Assembly (NCBI GenBank): GCA_018697195.1
Contig: CM031864.1
Coordinates: 29,680,809 to 29,744,808, forward strand
Reading direction: 5' to 3'
DNA length: 64,000 bases
From: Certhia americana
Lineage: Eukaryota; Chordata; Aves; Passeriformes; Certhiidae
Each line of letters opens with the position of its first letter. Position 1 is the stretch's first letter. The notes under the pieces were generated by a model. That model was not told the DNA's origin. It did no database searches and was given only the letters and a program-made list of their open reading frames with translations. Below, in pieces: positions 1-11,945 of this stretch. A program made the translations under genes and the position numbers.

Positions 1-1616
1 CAGCCTGCATTCAGTGAGCTGCCTACTGCAAACGAACTGTTTAATGAGTGTTAAAAATCAGCCCCAGACCTCGGGGTTGCAGCCCCAAAGCCATTTATGA
101 TGGACAAGGTCTGCTTCTGCTCTGCTCTTATCGCTGTTATTCCAAAGACTGGGGCCTGCAGGGCACCCAAGTCCCAGAGCAAGGATTTCCTGGGGCTATT
201 TACTGCTCCATGGCTACACAACCGTGCCACGGGGAGGTCACTCCCACCACGGCAAAACACCTGAGCACGTGCTTCACTTTAAACACTGCATGGGTATTTG
301 TAAGGTGAAATACAAACAGAGTTAGCCACGAGGGCGAGCTGGGAATTCTCTTTCATCTCTCTCTGGGGGCTGCTGCTGTAGCCTGAACTAAAATATCAAC
401 GAGGTGAGCGAGATGAGCTCGCCCTCTTCCTCCAGCAGACGGTGGCTCTTCCATAAAAATGTCTGATGTGTCCAGCACCAGCTTCTCCTCGGTACAGTGG
501 CTGCCAGCAGTGCCTGTGTCCTGCCAGGCTGGAGGGAATGCTCCCTGAGCTCTGCCAAAGCCTGAGCCCTAAAGCCCAGATGGGCAATGTCCCCAGCGCC
601 ACATGGAAGGGGGCCCAGGCGACAGGCCAGCGCTGCTCTGGGGGCTGCAGGGACGAGGGAAGGGCAGCACAGCAGGCCAGAGGAAGCTCAGCCCGTTCAT
701 TATGCAACCTGTGGGCTCCCCAGATGGAGGAATTCGATGGCATTCCACTGGGATGGGGCACAGCAGCCGGGATCAGCCACGGGGAAAAGATGCCAGCACA
801 ACGGGCCCCTTGTACTTGTCAGCTGTGCCAAATAACCGGTTCACTTCCCCCAACCATGGGAGAGCACGGAGCTGACCCTCAGCACTGTGGGGGTGTTGCA
901 GCAGCCTCACAGTGATGGCAGGAGGAAAAGAAACCCCACAGCTTAGCTGGTTCTTTCCCCAAAGAGTGCACGTGTCTCTGCCATCTGCAAGTTCTCACTC
1001 CAGCCTCGCCTCAGCACAGCTCTTTCCCCTCCAACACGGTCTCTTTTCGCTCCAATTAGTCTTATTTTTAACCAGCTCAGCCCCAGCACTCAGTTACAAT
1101 GTCACAGACACCCAAATATTCAAAGCAAACAGAATCCACCATTTTAAAACCGTAACAGTAGCAAAGGTGGGGGGGGAGGGGGAGAAGATGCCAAGATGGT
1201 GAAGATCTCAGAGGTGCAGGCACAAGCACAGGCTGATGTTTTCTCCCAGCATCAAAGGCCCGGCGCTAATCCCATTGCAACGGAGATCACCCCAGAGCCA
1301 GCCCTGCTCCTCCTCAGTCAGGGCTGGGCTGAGCTTAAGAAACGCTGCTCATTCCCCGCCTGCTAATTAATTACAAGCCGTGCCAGTGTCCCTTTGACCA
1401 TTCACAAGATGCCACGGAAAGATTAATGCACGGGGAGAAGCACTGCAGTGGCATTAATAGGGGTGACATCCGAGCAGCACCCTTCCCCTCCCACTTTGCC
1501 TGCAGAGTCCTCCTTCCCCGCAGAAAACTGGGGCAGGAGCAAGTCCAAATCCCTCCTCCCCCCGAGGGAAGGACATGGGGCCTTCCATCACCCTCCAAGG
1601 CCCTCCTGGCTCTTAC

Positions 1617-1805
1617 CTGTGCGGTAGCTACGTGGCTTTTGGTGCTTGATGGACATGGCTGGTTGGGGCCCTGAGGAGCTGCGGGGTCCCGGTGCATCGG
1701 GGAGGGCGAGGGACCCGGCCCGGCCACGGTTCTCTCCTCAAGAGCAGCAGCACTGTGCCACGTCCCCCGGCTCCCTAGCCCTGCATCTCGTGGAAAGAAC
1801 AAGAG
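1617..1805 (-). other. Weak exon-like segment (unassigned)
   Basis: On the minus strand a pyrimidine-rich tract ending in CCACCAG precedes 189 bases that end at CACAG followed by GTAAGAG, a good donor. The segment is open in one frame for 63 codons and is rich in Pro, Ala and Ser, which is what GC-rich non-coding DNA also gives. I recognise no family. It could be a lncRNA exon or chance. Confidence 0.15.
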
Positions 1806-4800
1806 CTGGTGGAAGGAGGGGGGTTAGGAAAGAGAGGGAAGGGGGAGAAGGGCTAGCGGGAGCTCTCGCAGATGCACACACGCACAGAGCAGACAGAGGC
1901 TGGTCTAGGATGGCACTGCCTGACTTGCTCTCATAATTGTGGGCTGGCTGCTGCCCATGGGGGACCCGCCAGCATCCGCTGCTGGCCACGGGCACAGGGG
2001 AAAGGGACAGGAAAGAGGTGAGGACCTCACGCACCATTGGAGCAAGGAAAGGACTGCCCGGGCACGGGGGACTCCGTGGTCTTTGTTTGCTGTGACCTGG
2101 CAGGGGAAGACCTGTGCTAGAGGGCAGGAAGGGATTGCAGTGATAGTTCAGCTTTTCGTGGGTGACTCCTCTCTTCCTTTGAACATAACAAAATCCCCAA
2201 GCCCAGTGCTCCCCAGGGACACCAAGGGATGGCATGAGGCTGGCCTTACCCAGGGCTGCACATTCCCAAAGCACCAGCATGGCATAAAGCTCAGCCTGCC
2301 CCCCTCATCCCCATTATCTGGGTCATCCTGATACAGATCCAAAGGGCTGGCAGGGCTGTTTGAGGGAGTAGAAAGACACTCCAGCCATGACACCTCCCCT
2401 TTGGATGCTGTCAGGAAGCTGCTGGCAGAGCTGCCTGCAGTCCCTGACACTGCTGATCTGCTGCAACGACAGACCCAAAACGGTGGGAACCAGAGATACA
2501 GCCAGAATCCTTCCCAAAAGGGCACCAATTTCTCACTCCACAGATTTTATTTCTCTAAAATATCGCATGCTTAGAAGTGTGTGATTCTCTGGAAGGAAGT
2601 GAGAGCTTTGTGCCTCATGCCTTTTTCAGCTTTTTGAAAGCTCCCAAACCTCTGCCCCTCCTCTGTTCCAGTGGTTTGCCACTCAGAGGGTCTCAGTCTT
2701 GCCTGGGGGAGCTCAGTTTGGTCAGAAGGATTAAAATGAAAGTGAAGTTAGATGCTAGAGGTATTCTACTGTCCCCCAAACCCCCCCTGTCACCCATTTT
2801 ACTCCACAAGGTTTCCCACTGCTGTTTGCAGACACATGGATCTCTAGCCACAGGGCTGCTGTTAATAGAAATCAATGGGTGATTCATGGAATTACAAGTG
2901 CAGAATTCCAAGTCAATACCCTCCCCAGCAGCTAACCTGGGAGCACACCAGGCCCATCCCCATCTCTGGGTGGCTGTGTTCAGTTACACACCTTCAAGAC
3001 TCACCTAAAATGACGAACGTTCCCACGGCAGAGAATAGCGTTGGTCCTACCGAGCCATAATCCAGTACCCTGCCTGCCTGCTCCACTGGCCTCAGGATGT
3101 TGGCACACAGCTCCAGGAAACCTCCCCCTCACAGGTCACCCTGCCAGGAGCTGTCAGAACATATTTCAAGTCTCAGCATTCCATCAGCCCCGCAAGAGCA
3201 AAGGTCTCGCTGTGGATCCATAGCTATGGATGGATTCTCTGCCTGGAGCAGCACAACCAAGGCCCAAGGGACGATCACTTCAGGGCCCATAACCAGTTAT
3301 CCCACCATCATTCCCAGCACAAGAGGAGCAGGAAGCTGAGGTTTGATGCCATGTCAAGATCATGATGGTTTCTCCATCCCAGAGAGATCCCAGTGGTGCA
3401 TCCCTTTGGGATGCTAAAATCAGGAACACTATCACTGCAAAGGGGAGGTGTGGGCATCTCTCTTACAGCTCTCTTGTATTACTAAATCACTAACAAAGCT
3501 GCCAGGAGTCTCTGAGGATGCACAGCTTTCCTACAGCCCAGGGCTGTGAGATTTCCAACTGACATCCGTTCTCTGTAGGGCTGTTTTTAATGCGGGTACA
3601 CTGCAGAGCCATTGGGGAGGGTGGGTAAGAACCATCTTTGGGGAAAATAATCCCCACATCTCTGTCTTGTGGGGAGTGAGGAGCTTTCTGCTCTGTGCCC
3701 CAAGCCAAACTTCCAGTCTCCAAGAGGACAGACCCTCTGGCAGCCTTGTAGGCTGGGATTGTAATCTTCCAGAGGGGAAAAAAAAGGGCAATTTGATGAT
3801 TTGCAGTGTGGTGTCCAGGACTTGCAAGGGGACACTGTCAGTGCCACTCTCTGTCACCACTGTGAAGGTGCCCCCCAGCTTTATAGGGGCAGGGACAGCT
3901 TCTCCCTGGGCAACCCAGGATTTCCAGCTGTGTGTGAAAAAAGTAGGTTTGTTTTGTATGCATGCAAAAGCCTAAACTTAGCGAGCAAGATGTTAATTTG
4001 TGAGGGGAAAATAGGCCATATTTATGTAACTGTGAAAAGCTGCAGCAAAGGCTACAGATCCAATGGGAGAGGAGAGTCTGCTCCAAGTTCAGGGCTTCAT
4101 GAGAGCTCCAGCAATTGCATATTCATCGCCCCACACCCCAAAGAACCAGATTTGAGGCTTTCCAGGCTAAGAATAGAGGTCTTGTTTTGTTTGCTGCTCC
4201 ACGGGCCGGGTTTTGTTCGGGATTAGAGGCACCAGGGTATGGAGCTGAAAACGGCAGCATCTCCTCCTGCCTGTGAGCTCGGGGCCCAGCAGGGATGGAG
4301 AGCATGGAATAAAGGGTGAATTCATTCTCAGCCACACAGGACGGCATTAGTGCTGGCCCTCTGCTCACAGAGACGTCCCCCGTGGTGGACGGGGCACCCG
4401 CAAAACACGACTCCCTTGTGCACAAACAAAACCCAAGCATTTTTCCAAGCAGGGCAGCTGGGGCAGTGCCACGGCTGAAATTAGCAGCTCGTCCTGGCTG
4501 TGAAGCCTGATGGCTTGGATCCACCTCGGGAAGCCCGGTCCCTGCAGGGGCAGACAGCTCCCTGCCGGCCTGTGACATTTCTTTCCCCTTCCACTCACAT
4601 TCTCTGCCCTACTTAATCCAGGTTGGAAATCCAGCAATCCTCAGCCTTGGAAATGGAAACCCCAGTGCTAGACACTCAGACTGTTTTTCAGACAACCCTG
4701 TACTTCAGAGGTCTTTCAGCTCCAGAAATCATCATGTGGCAGTGCTGGCCCTGGTGGGAAACAGCATGACACTGCTTCTTGTTTGGCTTTGAATCTGTCA

Positions 4801-7451
4801 CCCTGGGACTCTGGGAAAGCCCTTTAAGGGCTGAGCTGGGCTCACAAATGGCAGCAAAGTCATTCCTGTGGGGAAACTAAGAGAAAAAGGACTGAATTGT
4901 AGAAGCTTCTGTGGCCTCTGGCTCCACTATTCCCTGAGCCTGGGGCCGTATTCCTGGACACTTACCCTAAAGCAGCAGGGGATGAGACTTCCAGAAAGGT
5001 GGTGAGCCAGGGCTTTGAGTACCTGGAGCCAAAGGCAGCACTGATCACAGGTACTGGCTACAGACAGCAGGATGACTCCTGTCCACCTGAAGTCCAGACT
5101 GGGAGGTGAGGGAGACCACCACATCACAGACTGAAGGCTACGACTAATATGAGGTATTGTTTTCAAATAAATGAGGACAGAAATTGGGTTTTTGAAACAT
5201 GCAAGGAAATGCTCTGCAAGACATGAATCCCCCGAGAGAAAGCACAGTCTCTGGAGAAGGTCTTTCTTGCTAAAACATCACATAAAAGAGAAGTCGCTTG
5301 GGAAATGACTCCTGAGATAACCTCTCTCCTAAAATAAATGCCCCTGGGAGCAACAGTCTTGGCAAAATATTTCTGGGGGATAAAAAAAAAAAAGCGTACT
5401 AAAACATGCTATTGATTCTGTATTTACCCTTGCTGCAGCAGCAGCTCTCAGAGCTCGGAGGTGAGCCATCATTTTCCAGTGCTCCTTCCTAATCAGTACT
5501 GAGAAGGATCCAACAGAGATCCTGCTGCTCCCTCATTTCCTCCCTGATCACTCACACCGACCCAACTGTGAGCAGCAACTCCACAAAACGTGTCCTGGAG
5601 TCATCTCATGGCTTTGTGGAGCATGACAACAGGGCCATCCCATCTGCTGCTGTTTGTTCAGCCCTGCTTGCTCTGCTAAATGAACATCTGGGAACGCTGC
5701 TGAGCCTCTGCTCCAAGAGCAGGGACACGTGTGTGTCTGTCCCCCCTGTGGAAGTCTGTGTGACCCCAGCACTGCTTGGCAAAGAACTAGAGGCCAAGAA
5801 CCCAGTGCTGCCTGTCCCCTGCCCAGCCTGCTGTAATTAGCTGCTCTCGTGACACTGGCCACCATCCAGACACTTGGCCAAATGCAGTCCAGACATTTTG
5901 ACCCTGAGAATTGGCTCCCATGCCTGGAAAACCACATGCCAGCTCTGGCTAAGCACCTGCAGGTGAATTTATCTTTCACATTTCCATCAGTGCAGCCCAG
6001 CAAAACCCAGAGCCACGCTGGCAGGCAGCAGAAAGTCCCTTATAAATAGCCATGAGTTGGGAAGGTCTGAAAATTCTCCAGGAAGTCCTCATGGAGGCAG
6101 AAGACAGCAGCTGAGCACTGTTGAAGATCTGCTGCAGGGAGCATTGGAGACCAACCCTTCTGCTCCTGGCAGTGCTACAGAGCCAAGAAAAATTCTTTAG
6201 AAGAGGTAGGCAGAAGCATTCTAAAGCCTAGTCTAGAAGCTTGTTAAAACCTACCTGTCCTTGCTGTGGTTTAAAGCCATAAATCTGTATTTATTGCCCA
6301 AATTCTGCATATCCTGCAGTCCCCTTATACATGACCAAACAAGGTGACTCCCAGAGAGGGGGTTATATTGCAGGATGTTCCATCACCTGCCTTTAGCAGC
6401 AGGCAAATGAGATATTCCTGAGACCCCACAGCTGCACAGACAAGAGGAGTTGATCCAGATCCATTCTGAGCTCAGACTGCCAGCAAAGACAGCATGGATG
6501 CAATTTCCAGGATTCCTGTGGACTTCAGGCTGCACCCACAGAATGCAACAAGGTAGTGTGAATAACATCTCCCTAAAAATCCTGTACCGGGGACACGGTC
6601 ATCCTCTGGGACTGTACAGTTAAAACTAAGAGAAATAGTCAATGGGATCAAGAAAAAAAATAAATAATGGACTTCGACAACTACCTTAGGATGAGTATCT
6701 CTCTGCCTTGGAAAATACAGACACCTACTAAAGAAGCTGGAGTGGTCACAGAGTGTCACAGCACGCTGGCATAGCAGGTCACCTCTGCGTGGCCCAGGGC
6801 AGCACCACGCACAGCACCCAAAAGTGAACCCCATTTATCACCCACATCAGTGTCTGCTTTCCCTGCTGGCAGGAGGAAGCAGCTTTTGTGCGTCACACAG
6901 GCCCATTCAACACCCAGGTCACGAGGCAGCAGTGAACAGCTCTGCTCTGGCCCAGCACAGACCGGGATTAGGGCAGTAAACAGGGTCTCCTCAGGAGCTC
7001 CAAGCCCCAGAATTGGGTATTCAGGGTGAGAGCAGCAGGAGGAGCCAGCAGCGTGTGTTTTGCTGTCTGCACGGCAGTTTACACCCAGCGTGGTGTTTGC
7101 CTTTGCACAATGGGCCGAGTTTGTTGACTCATGTTCAGCTTGTGACCCAGCAGCAGCCGCTTCTGCTGGCACAACAGCCACTGTGTGCTGCTGACTGCAG
7201 GGCTGCTTCCTCCAAACCCAGCATCTCACACTCATTGCATGCTTTCCCTAGGTTTTCCATGACCATTTCTCAATTTATCAAGGCTTGAAACCTCTCCCAC
7301 TAGGCTACAGATTCTCAAATTTGTACTAGTTTGTTCACAAATACAGGAAACATTTTCTATTCACTGTCCCAGACTGAATTAAACAACCTTAAAAAAACCA
7401 TATAATTTACCTTACAGCAGCCCTCCAGTACCTAAAAGTGGCTTGCTTACA

Positions 7452-7732
7452 GGAAGGCTGGAGAGAGACTTTCCACACCAGCATGTAGTGACAGGAAAAG
7501 GGAGAATGACTTTAAGCTGAAGGAAGATCAGTTTAGATTAGTTATTAAGAAGAAATCATTCCCAGTGAAGGTGTGTGAAGGCTGCCCCATCCCTGGAAGT
7601 GTTCAAGGCCAGGCTGGGTGGGGCCCTAAAGAACCTGGTCTGGTGGAAGTGTCCCTGCCTGTGGCAGAGGGGTTGAATGAGATAATCTTTAAGGTGCCTT
7701 CCAGCCCAAACCATTCCATGATTCTATGATCA
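7452..7732 (+). mobile_element. CR1 LINE 3' tail
   Basis: The segment carries the familiar CR1 tail wording: a 'catgtagtgacagga' block, then 'ccatccctggaagtgttcaa', and an end in 'ccatgattctatgat'. It is 5'-truncated, as most CR1 copies are, and contains no intact ORF2. Confidence 0.85.
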
Positions 7733-10059
7733 TCCGACCATTTTGCACCCAGTTTCATTTTCCTGAGTGGCACAGTATGACCATGCCCAAAAGAGTTGGT
7801 ATTTGTCACATAATGTGTCTCCCCTAGCAATGAGAGCTTTTAATCTTGTCAGAGGATGACACTATTCTGGTTTGAGATGACAATTCCCCAGCCAACCACA
7901 TGGTTGTCACCTGTCCAGCATCTTCCAGACATGTGCTCTTTTTTTTCAGGGTTTTTTTTTTTTCCTCCTGCAAGTGAAAATTAAACTGATCTGTAACTAC
8001 CCAGGTCCACTTTCTTCCTATTAGAGACAGGTACTGAGCAAGTTTTAAAGCAGTCGGATTCCTCACTTATGCCCCCTGAATTCATCAGAAATCAGCACAA
8101 ATTATTCTGAAATCACTTCAAAGCTCTTTACTGAAATTCCTGCCACCCAGGCAGCTTGAGACCACCTAATTCCCCAAGAGGCCTCTTGAATGAAATTTTT
8201 TCCCCTCTGTTCTAAGCAAAGCCCTTACTATTTGTCATTATCACCAGCAGTGCTACTCAGCACTTCTTTCTCTTGAACATTCCAACAATGACAACTATGA
8301 AAAATAACCATTTTGGCCTTCTTGACATTTTTGGATAGGTCTTTCATCCCCATGATTATCCCACATGGACATTAACAGCCTGAGGAGGACCAAAGGAAAT
8401 GCTGACCTCATTTGTTGTGATTACCAGGACCACTGAGAGGAAGAGTTGTCACAGTCAGAGCAAGTATTTCTTAACATTAATGGATCATGATGAAACAAAA
8501 TGCATTTTTCCTGCAGATTTAGGGAATAAACGAAGCCCAGGGTTACAAAGGGAAAAGTGTTTTTATTCACTGAGTAGCTGCACCTTAGGTCAGCGTCACA
8601 AAAAGCTCATTCCCAACAGTCCAACACTCCATCTATCATGAAATGTTATATGACAAATATATAACTCCAGCTCCAGGGAGGGATAGAAACCCCCAAACAA
8701 ACTTACAGCAGTTCAAAAGCAAAGCCAAGTGAAACGAAAAGGTTGCCAAAGAGGTCATAATTCAAATTCAGCTCAATTAGGAACATCCCAGTGGTTTTAC
8801 CACATTAGGTTCATGTCCTGACTGTGAGAGCAAGGTGACTGAAGCAACTCACGCTCCTGAGCACCTTCATCCTCTTTTATGATGGACACAGCCTCCAGCA
8901 GAATTCTCATCCTCAATTTTCCCTACCCTCCTGGCTCACTTCACAAATAAGTGAGCACCATACATCAACTTCTAAGTTAAATAACATTTCCTGATTATGA
9001 AGTTGTTAAAATGACTAGTTTTCTGTAACTGCACATTATACGATGCCTTATTCTTCACTATAGGATACATAGCATCACAGAATTTATATATCTACACACA
9101 GTTTGTACCTCAGCTTTTAGTTCCCACTACTGTGAAAGGCTAAGGAATAAAGCAGCAACCTCTTTTGTGATTTCAAAAGGAACAGTCACCCCCAGGAAAG
9201 CACACAAAAATCTTCTGTGTCACTGGCTATTTAAAGAACAGCTTCAGTATTTCCTACTGTTGCATAATAGATTCTGATTATTTTGACACTTTTCAGTATT
9301 TTTAAATCTTTTTAAGCCGGAGCCATGGGAAGGCAGCACGAATTAGCTGCACCTTATTTTATTTCTGTCAGCTAATTTCTATCTCCTCCAAAGCTCGGTT
9401 ATTTAGTCCTGTTCCTCACCAGAACTGCAGCAGCTGTTTTAGGAGGCCATGCAGTGTTCTGGGTCCAAAATCTGGTCCTGGTTGAAATAATGAAGGGCTG
9501 CTCATCAGACACCCCTCAGATGCTTTGATCGGCACTGCCAAGGAAGCAGCAAGGAGCAGAAAAAAGGGATGGAAATGACCTTGATGTGAAGAAAAGATGT
9601 CTGCAGGCTCCCAGCTTCAACAGGAGGCTTTTCAGGTAGCATTAACAAAATGATAAACTCGCAGAAATTGCCTTTCAGAAAGCGTCATTCCAGCTGAACA
9701 TTCCTGACTACAAAGTACCTTTCTGCACATTAATTCAGTCAGCACAGTTATTTAACTGGTGAGTCTACATTTAATAGGTGTTTATATTCATTAATATTTA
9801 TCTCATCTTCCACAAATGAAATTAGTAACAGCATGCCAGAGATTTTCTCCACATGGCTCCTGCAAATGCATTAAACGCAGCTATCTCCAGAGGCAACTGT
9901 GGGCAGAGCTTGGCCCTGTATGTTTCTGTGGCAGCTGTGCTAAAATTATGCTCCTCCCATTAAAAGAATCCTTTTTTGCTGGATCTGGCTTTAGTTATAC
10001 AATATTAACAGTGAAAATAGGAGCTGAGAATTCATGGCTTCATGTGCTTTCAATTTAAA

Positions 10060-10085
10060 TTCTATTTAGAGAATTCTAAATAGAA
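10060..10085. repeat. Perfect 11-bp inverted repeat with 4-nt spacer
   Basis: TTCTATTTAGA at 10,060-10,070 is followed by GAAT and the exact reverse complement at 10,075-10,085. It lies in AT-rich intergenic DNA. The arms resemble MEF2-type CTA(A/T)4TAG sites only loosely. Confidence 0.6.
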
Positions 10086-10229
10086 GGATTTTTACAAGAC
10101 ATCTTAAATATCCAAATCAAGCTCTTGCCTTCCATAATTGCTTTTTTAATCTTTTACTATGAATATGACAGGGTACCTTTTATTTAAACTCTTACCATTA
10201 AAAGAAGCATGGGAGGTTAGAGATGAGTT

Positions 10230-10442
10230 AAAGTACTCAGAGAAGCATGGAATGGTTTGGGTAGGGAGGGATCTTAAACACCTCATTCTACCTCCTGCAG
10301 TGGGCAGGACACCTTCCACTAGCCCAGATTGCTCCAAGCCCCATCCACCCTGGCCTTGGACACTTCCAGGGATCCAGGGCCAGCCACAGCTACTCTGGGC
10401 AACCTGTGCTGGGTTTTCCTCACAGGGAAGAAAGTTCTGAAA
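10230..10442 (-). mobile_element. CR1 LINE fragment
   Basis: Reads as the reverse complement of a CR1 tail: 'ggaatggtttgggtaggga' near the start, then 'tggccttggacacttccagg' and a Gly-Lys-rich pseudo-coding stretch. Truncated at both ends. Confidence 0.8.
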
Positions 10443-11214
10443 GGCCACAATGAGATCTCTTCCCCAGGCTATTCCTGGGATGCTCCCTCTGGGAAAAGAG
10501 CCTGTGGCACATTAAGCCACTCACCTGTCATCCACCCACATCTCCTCGTGGTTCTCTGGAAGGTTTGTACAAAGCTGCAAAAAAAGGGCAGTTCCACAGT
10601 TACCAGGGGCTGTGTCATCCTCAAGAGAACTCCCAGCTCTGAGCAGTGTTTGGCTCTGGCCATTGCTGTTTTGCCACTTGGAGTGAAGTGATGCTGTGTG
10701 AAAGGATGGGAATCACTCAGTCCTTCTCCTCAGAGCCCTGGTGCTCTAATTGCTGTCAAATTAGTTCTGTTCATGCTGCAGGAAAAAATCTATTGAAGGC
10801 TTTTCTTTCCCAGAATCCCCCTGGATGTCTTTTTCCTTTACATACAAATAAAAATAATGGCAAGGAAAATTGAATAGATGACAAACAAGGAGTCTGCATT
10901 TTAGAGGACACCATCAAGGAGCTGAGGACTTCAACTACAATTCCCTTCAAACTGCTCAAGTAAACAAGTAAAATTCTCAGGTCTGAGAGTGCCTTAAATC
11001 TATCACTCTCCAAGTAGAGGGTAATATTAAAAAATCAAAGAGTACACTGTGACTGCTGTTCCAAAGAAAACTAACACCAAAAAGGCCCTTTGTACCAACT
11101 GTTCTCAGAACTGTTTTTATACTGTTCACTTTGCCACTTGGGCAAATAGAAAGTGTTGTTCAAGTTTGCTTCTTGAGATAGAATGGGATCTTTTTGAGCA
11201 GTTAATACTCTAAA

Positions 11215-11215
11215 G

Positions 11216-11251
<36 letters not shown>

Positions 11252-11252
11252 A
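11215..11252. repeat. TA/TG dinucleotide microsatellite
   Basis: A short (TA)n run passes directly into about 13 TG units. It is a simple sequence repeat, likely length-polymorphic. Confidence 0.95.
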
Positions 11253-11691
11253 TTTAATACTAGTTTTTGCACCAAAAAAGTACGTAGTCACTGGAACTGA
11301 AGGTTGGTAAATACTAACATCAAGATGTGGGGAAAAAAAACCCACCAAAACAACCAACAAGAGCATTCAGTTTTGGCCATCCAACTGTCAATGGGTGTAT
11401 GGCAAGTCACTGCACAGAAGGCAATGCAGGAATTTCCCCAGGAAAGTAGGTGAAATTGCCTAAAACTGTACAGCTTAAAATAGATGTGAATGAAAAAAAA
11501 AAAAAAAAGATATTAATTCATGAAGTTATAAGCAGAATAGAAAACACATAAGAAATTTGAATATCATTACTTCTATAAGCTACATGGGAAAGTGCCTTGT
11601 GCAATGATCAGGTGAGAGGTTTAAATTAAGCATGAGGAAGTAGTTTTTAGAATAACACATAATTTAACAGAACTCAAGGCTATAAAAATAC

Positions 11692-11945
11692 AGAAGGGAG
11701 TCTACAAGAAAGAGGGGGAGGTACTTTTTGCAAGGGCATGTAGTGACAGGACAAGGGGATCGACGTTTAAAGTGACAGAGAGCAGGTTAAGATGGGATAT
11801 TGGGAAGAAATTCTTCCCTGTGAAGGTGGGGAGGCACAGGTTGCCCAGAGAAGCTGTGGGTGCCCTGGATCCCTGGAAGTGTCCAAGGCCAGGGTGGATG
11901 AGGCTTGGAGCCCCCTGAGATAGTGGAAGATGTCCCAGGGTGGAA
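11692..11945 (+). mobile_element. CR1 LINE fragment
   Basis: It contains 'gcatgtagtgacaggacaag', 'gggaagaaattcttccctgt' and 'ccctggaagtgtccaaggcc', the standard CR1 tail order. It breaks off before the usual 'attctatgattct' end, so the 3' end is missing or mutated. Confidence 0.8.
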
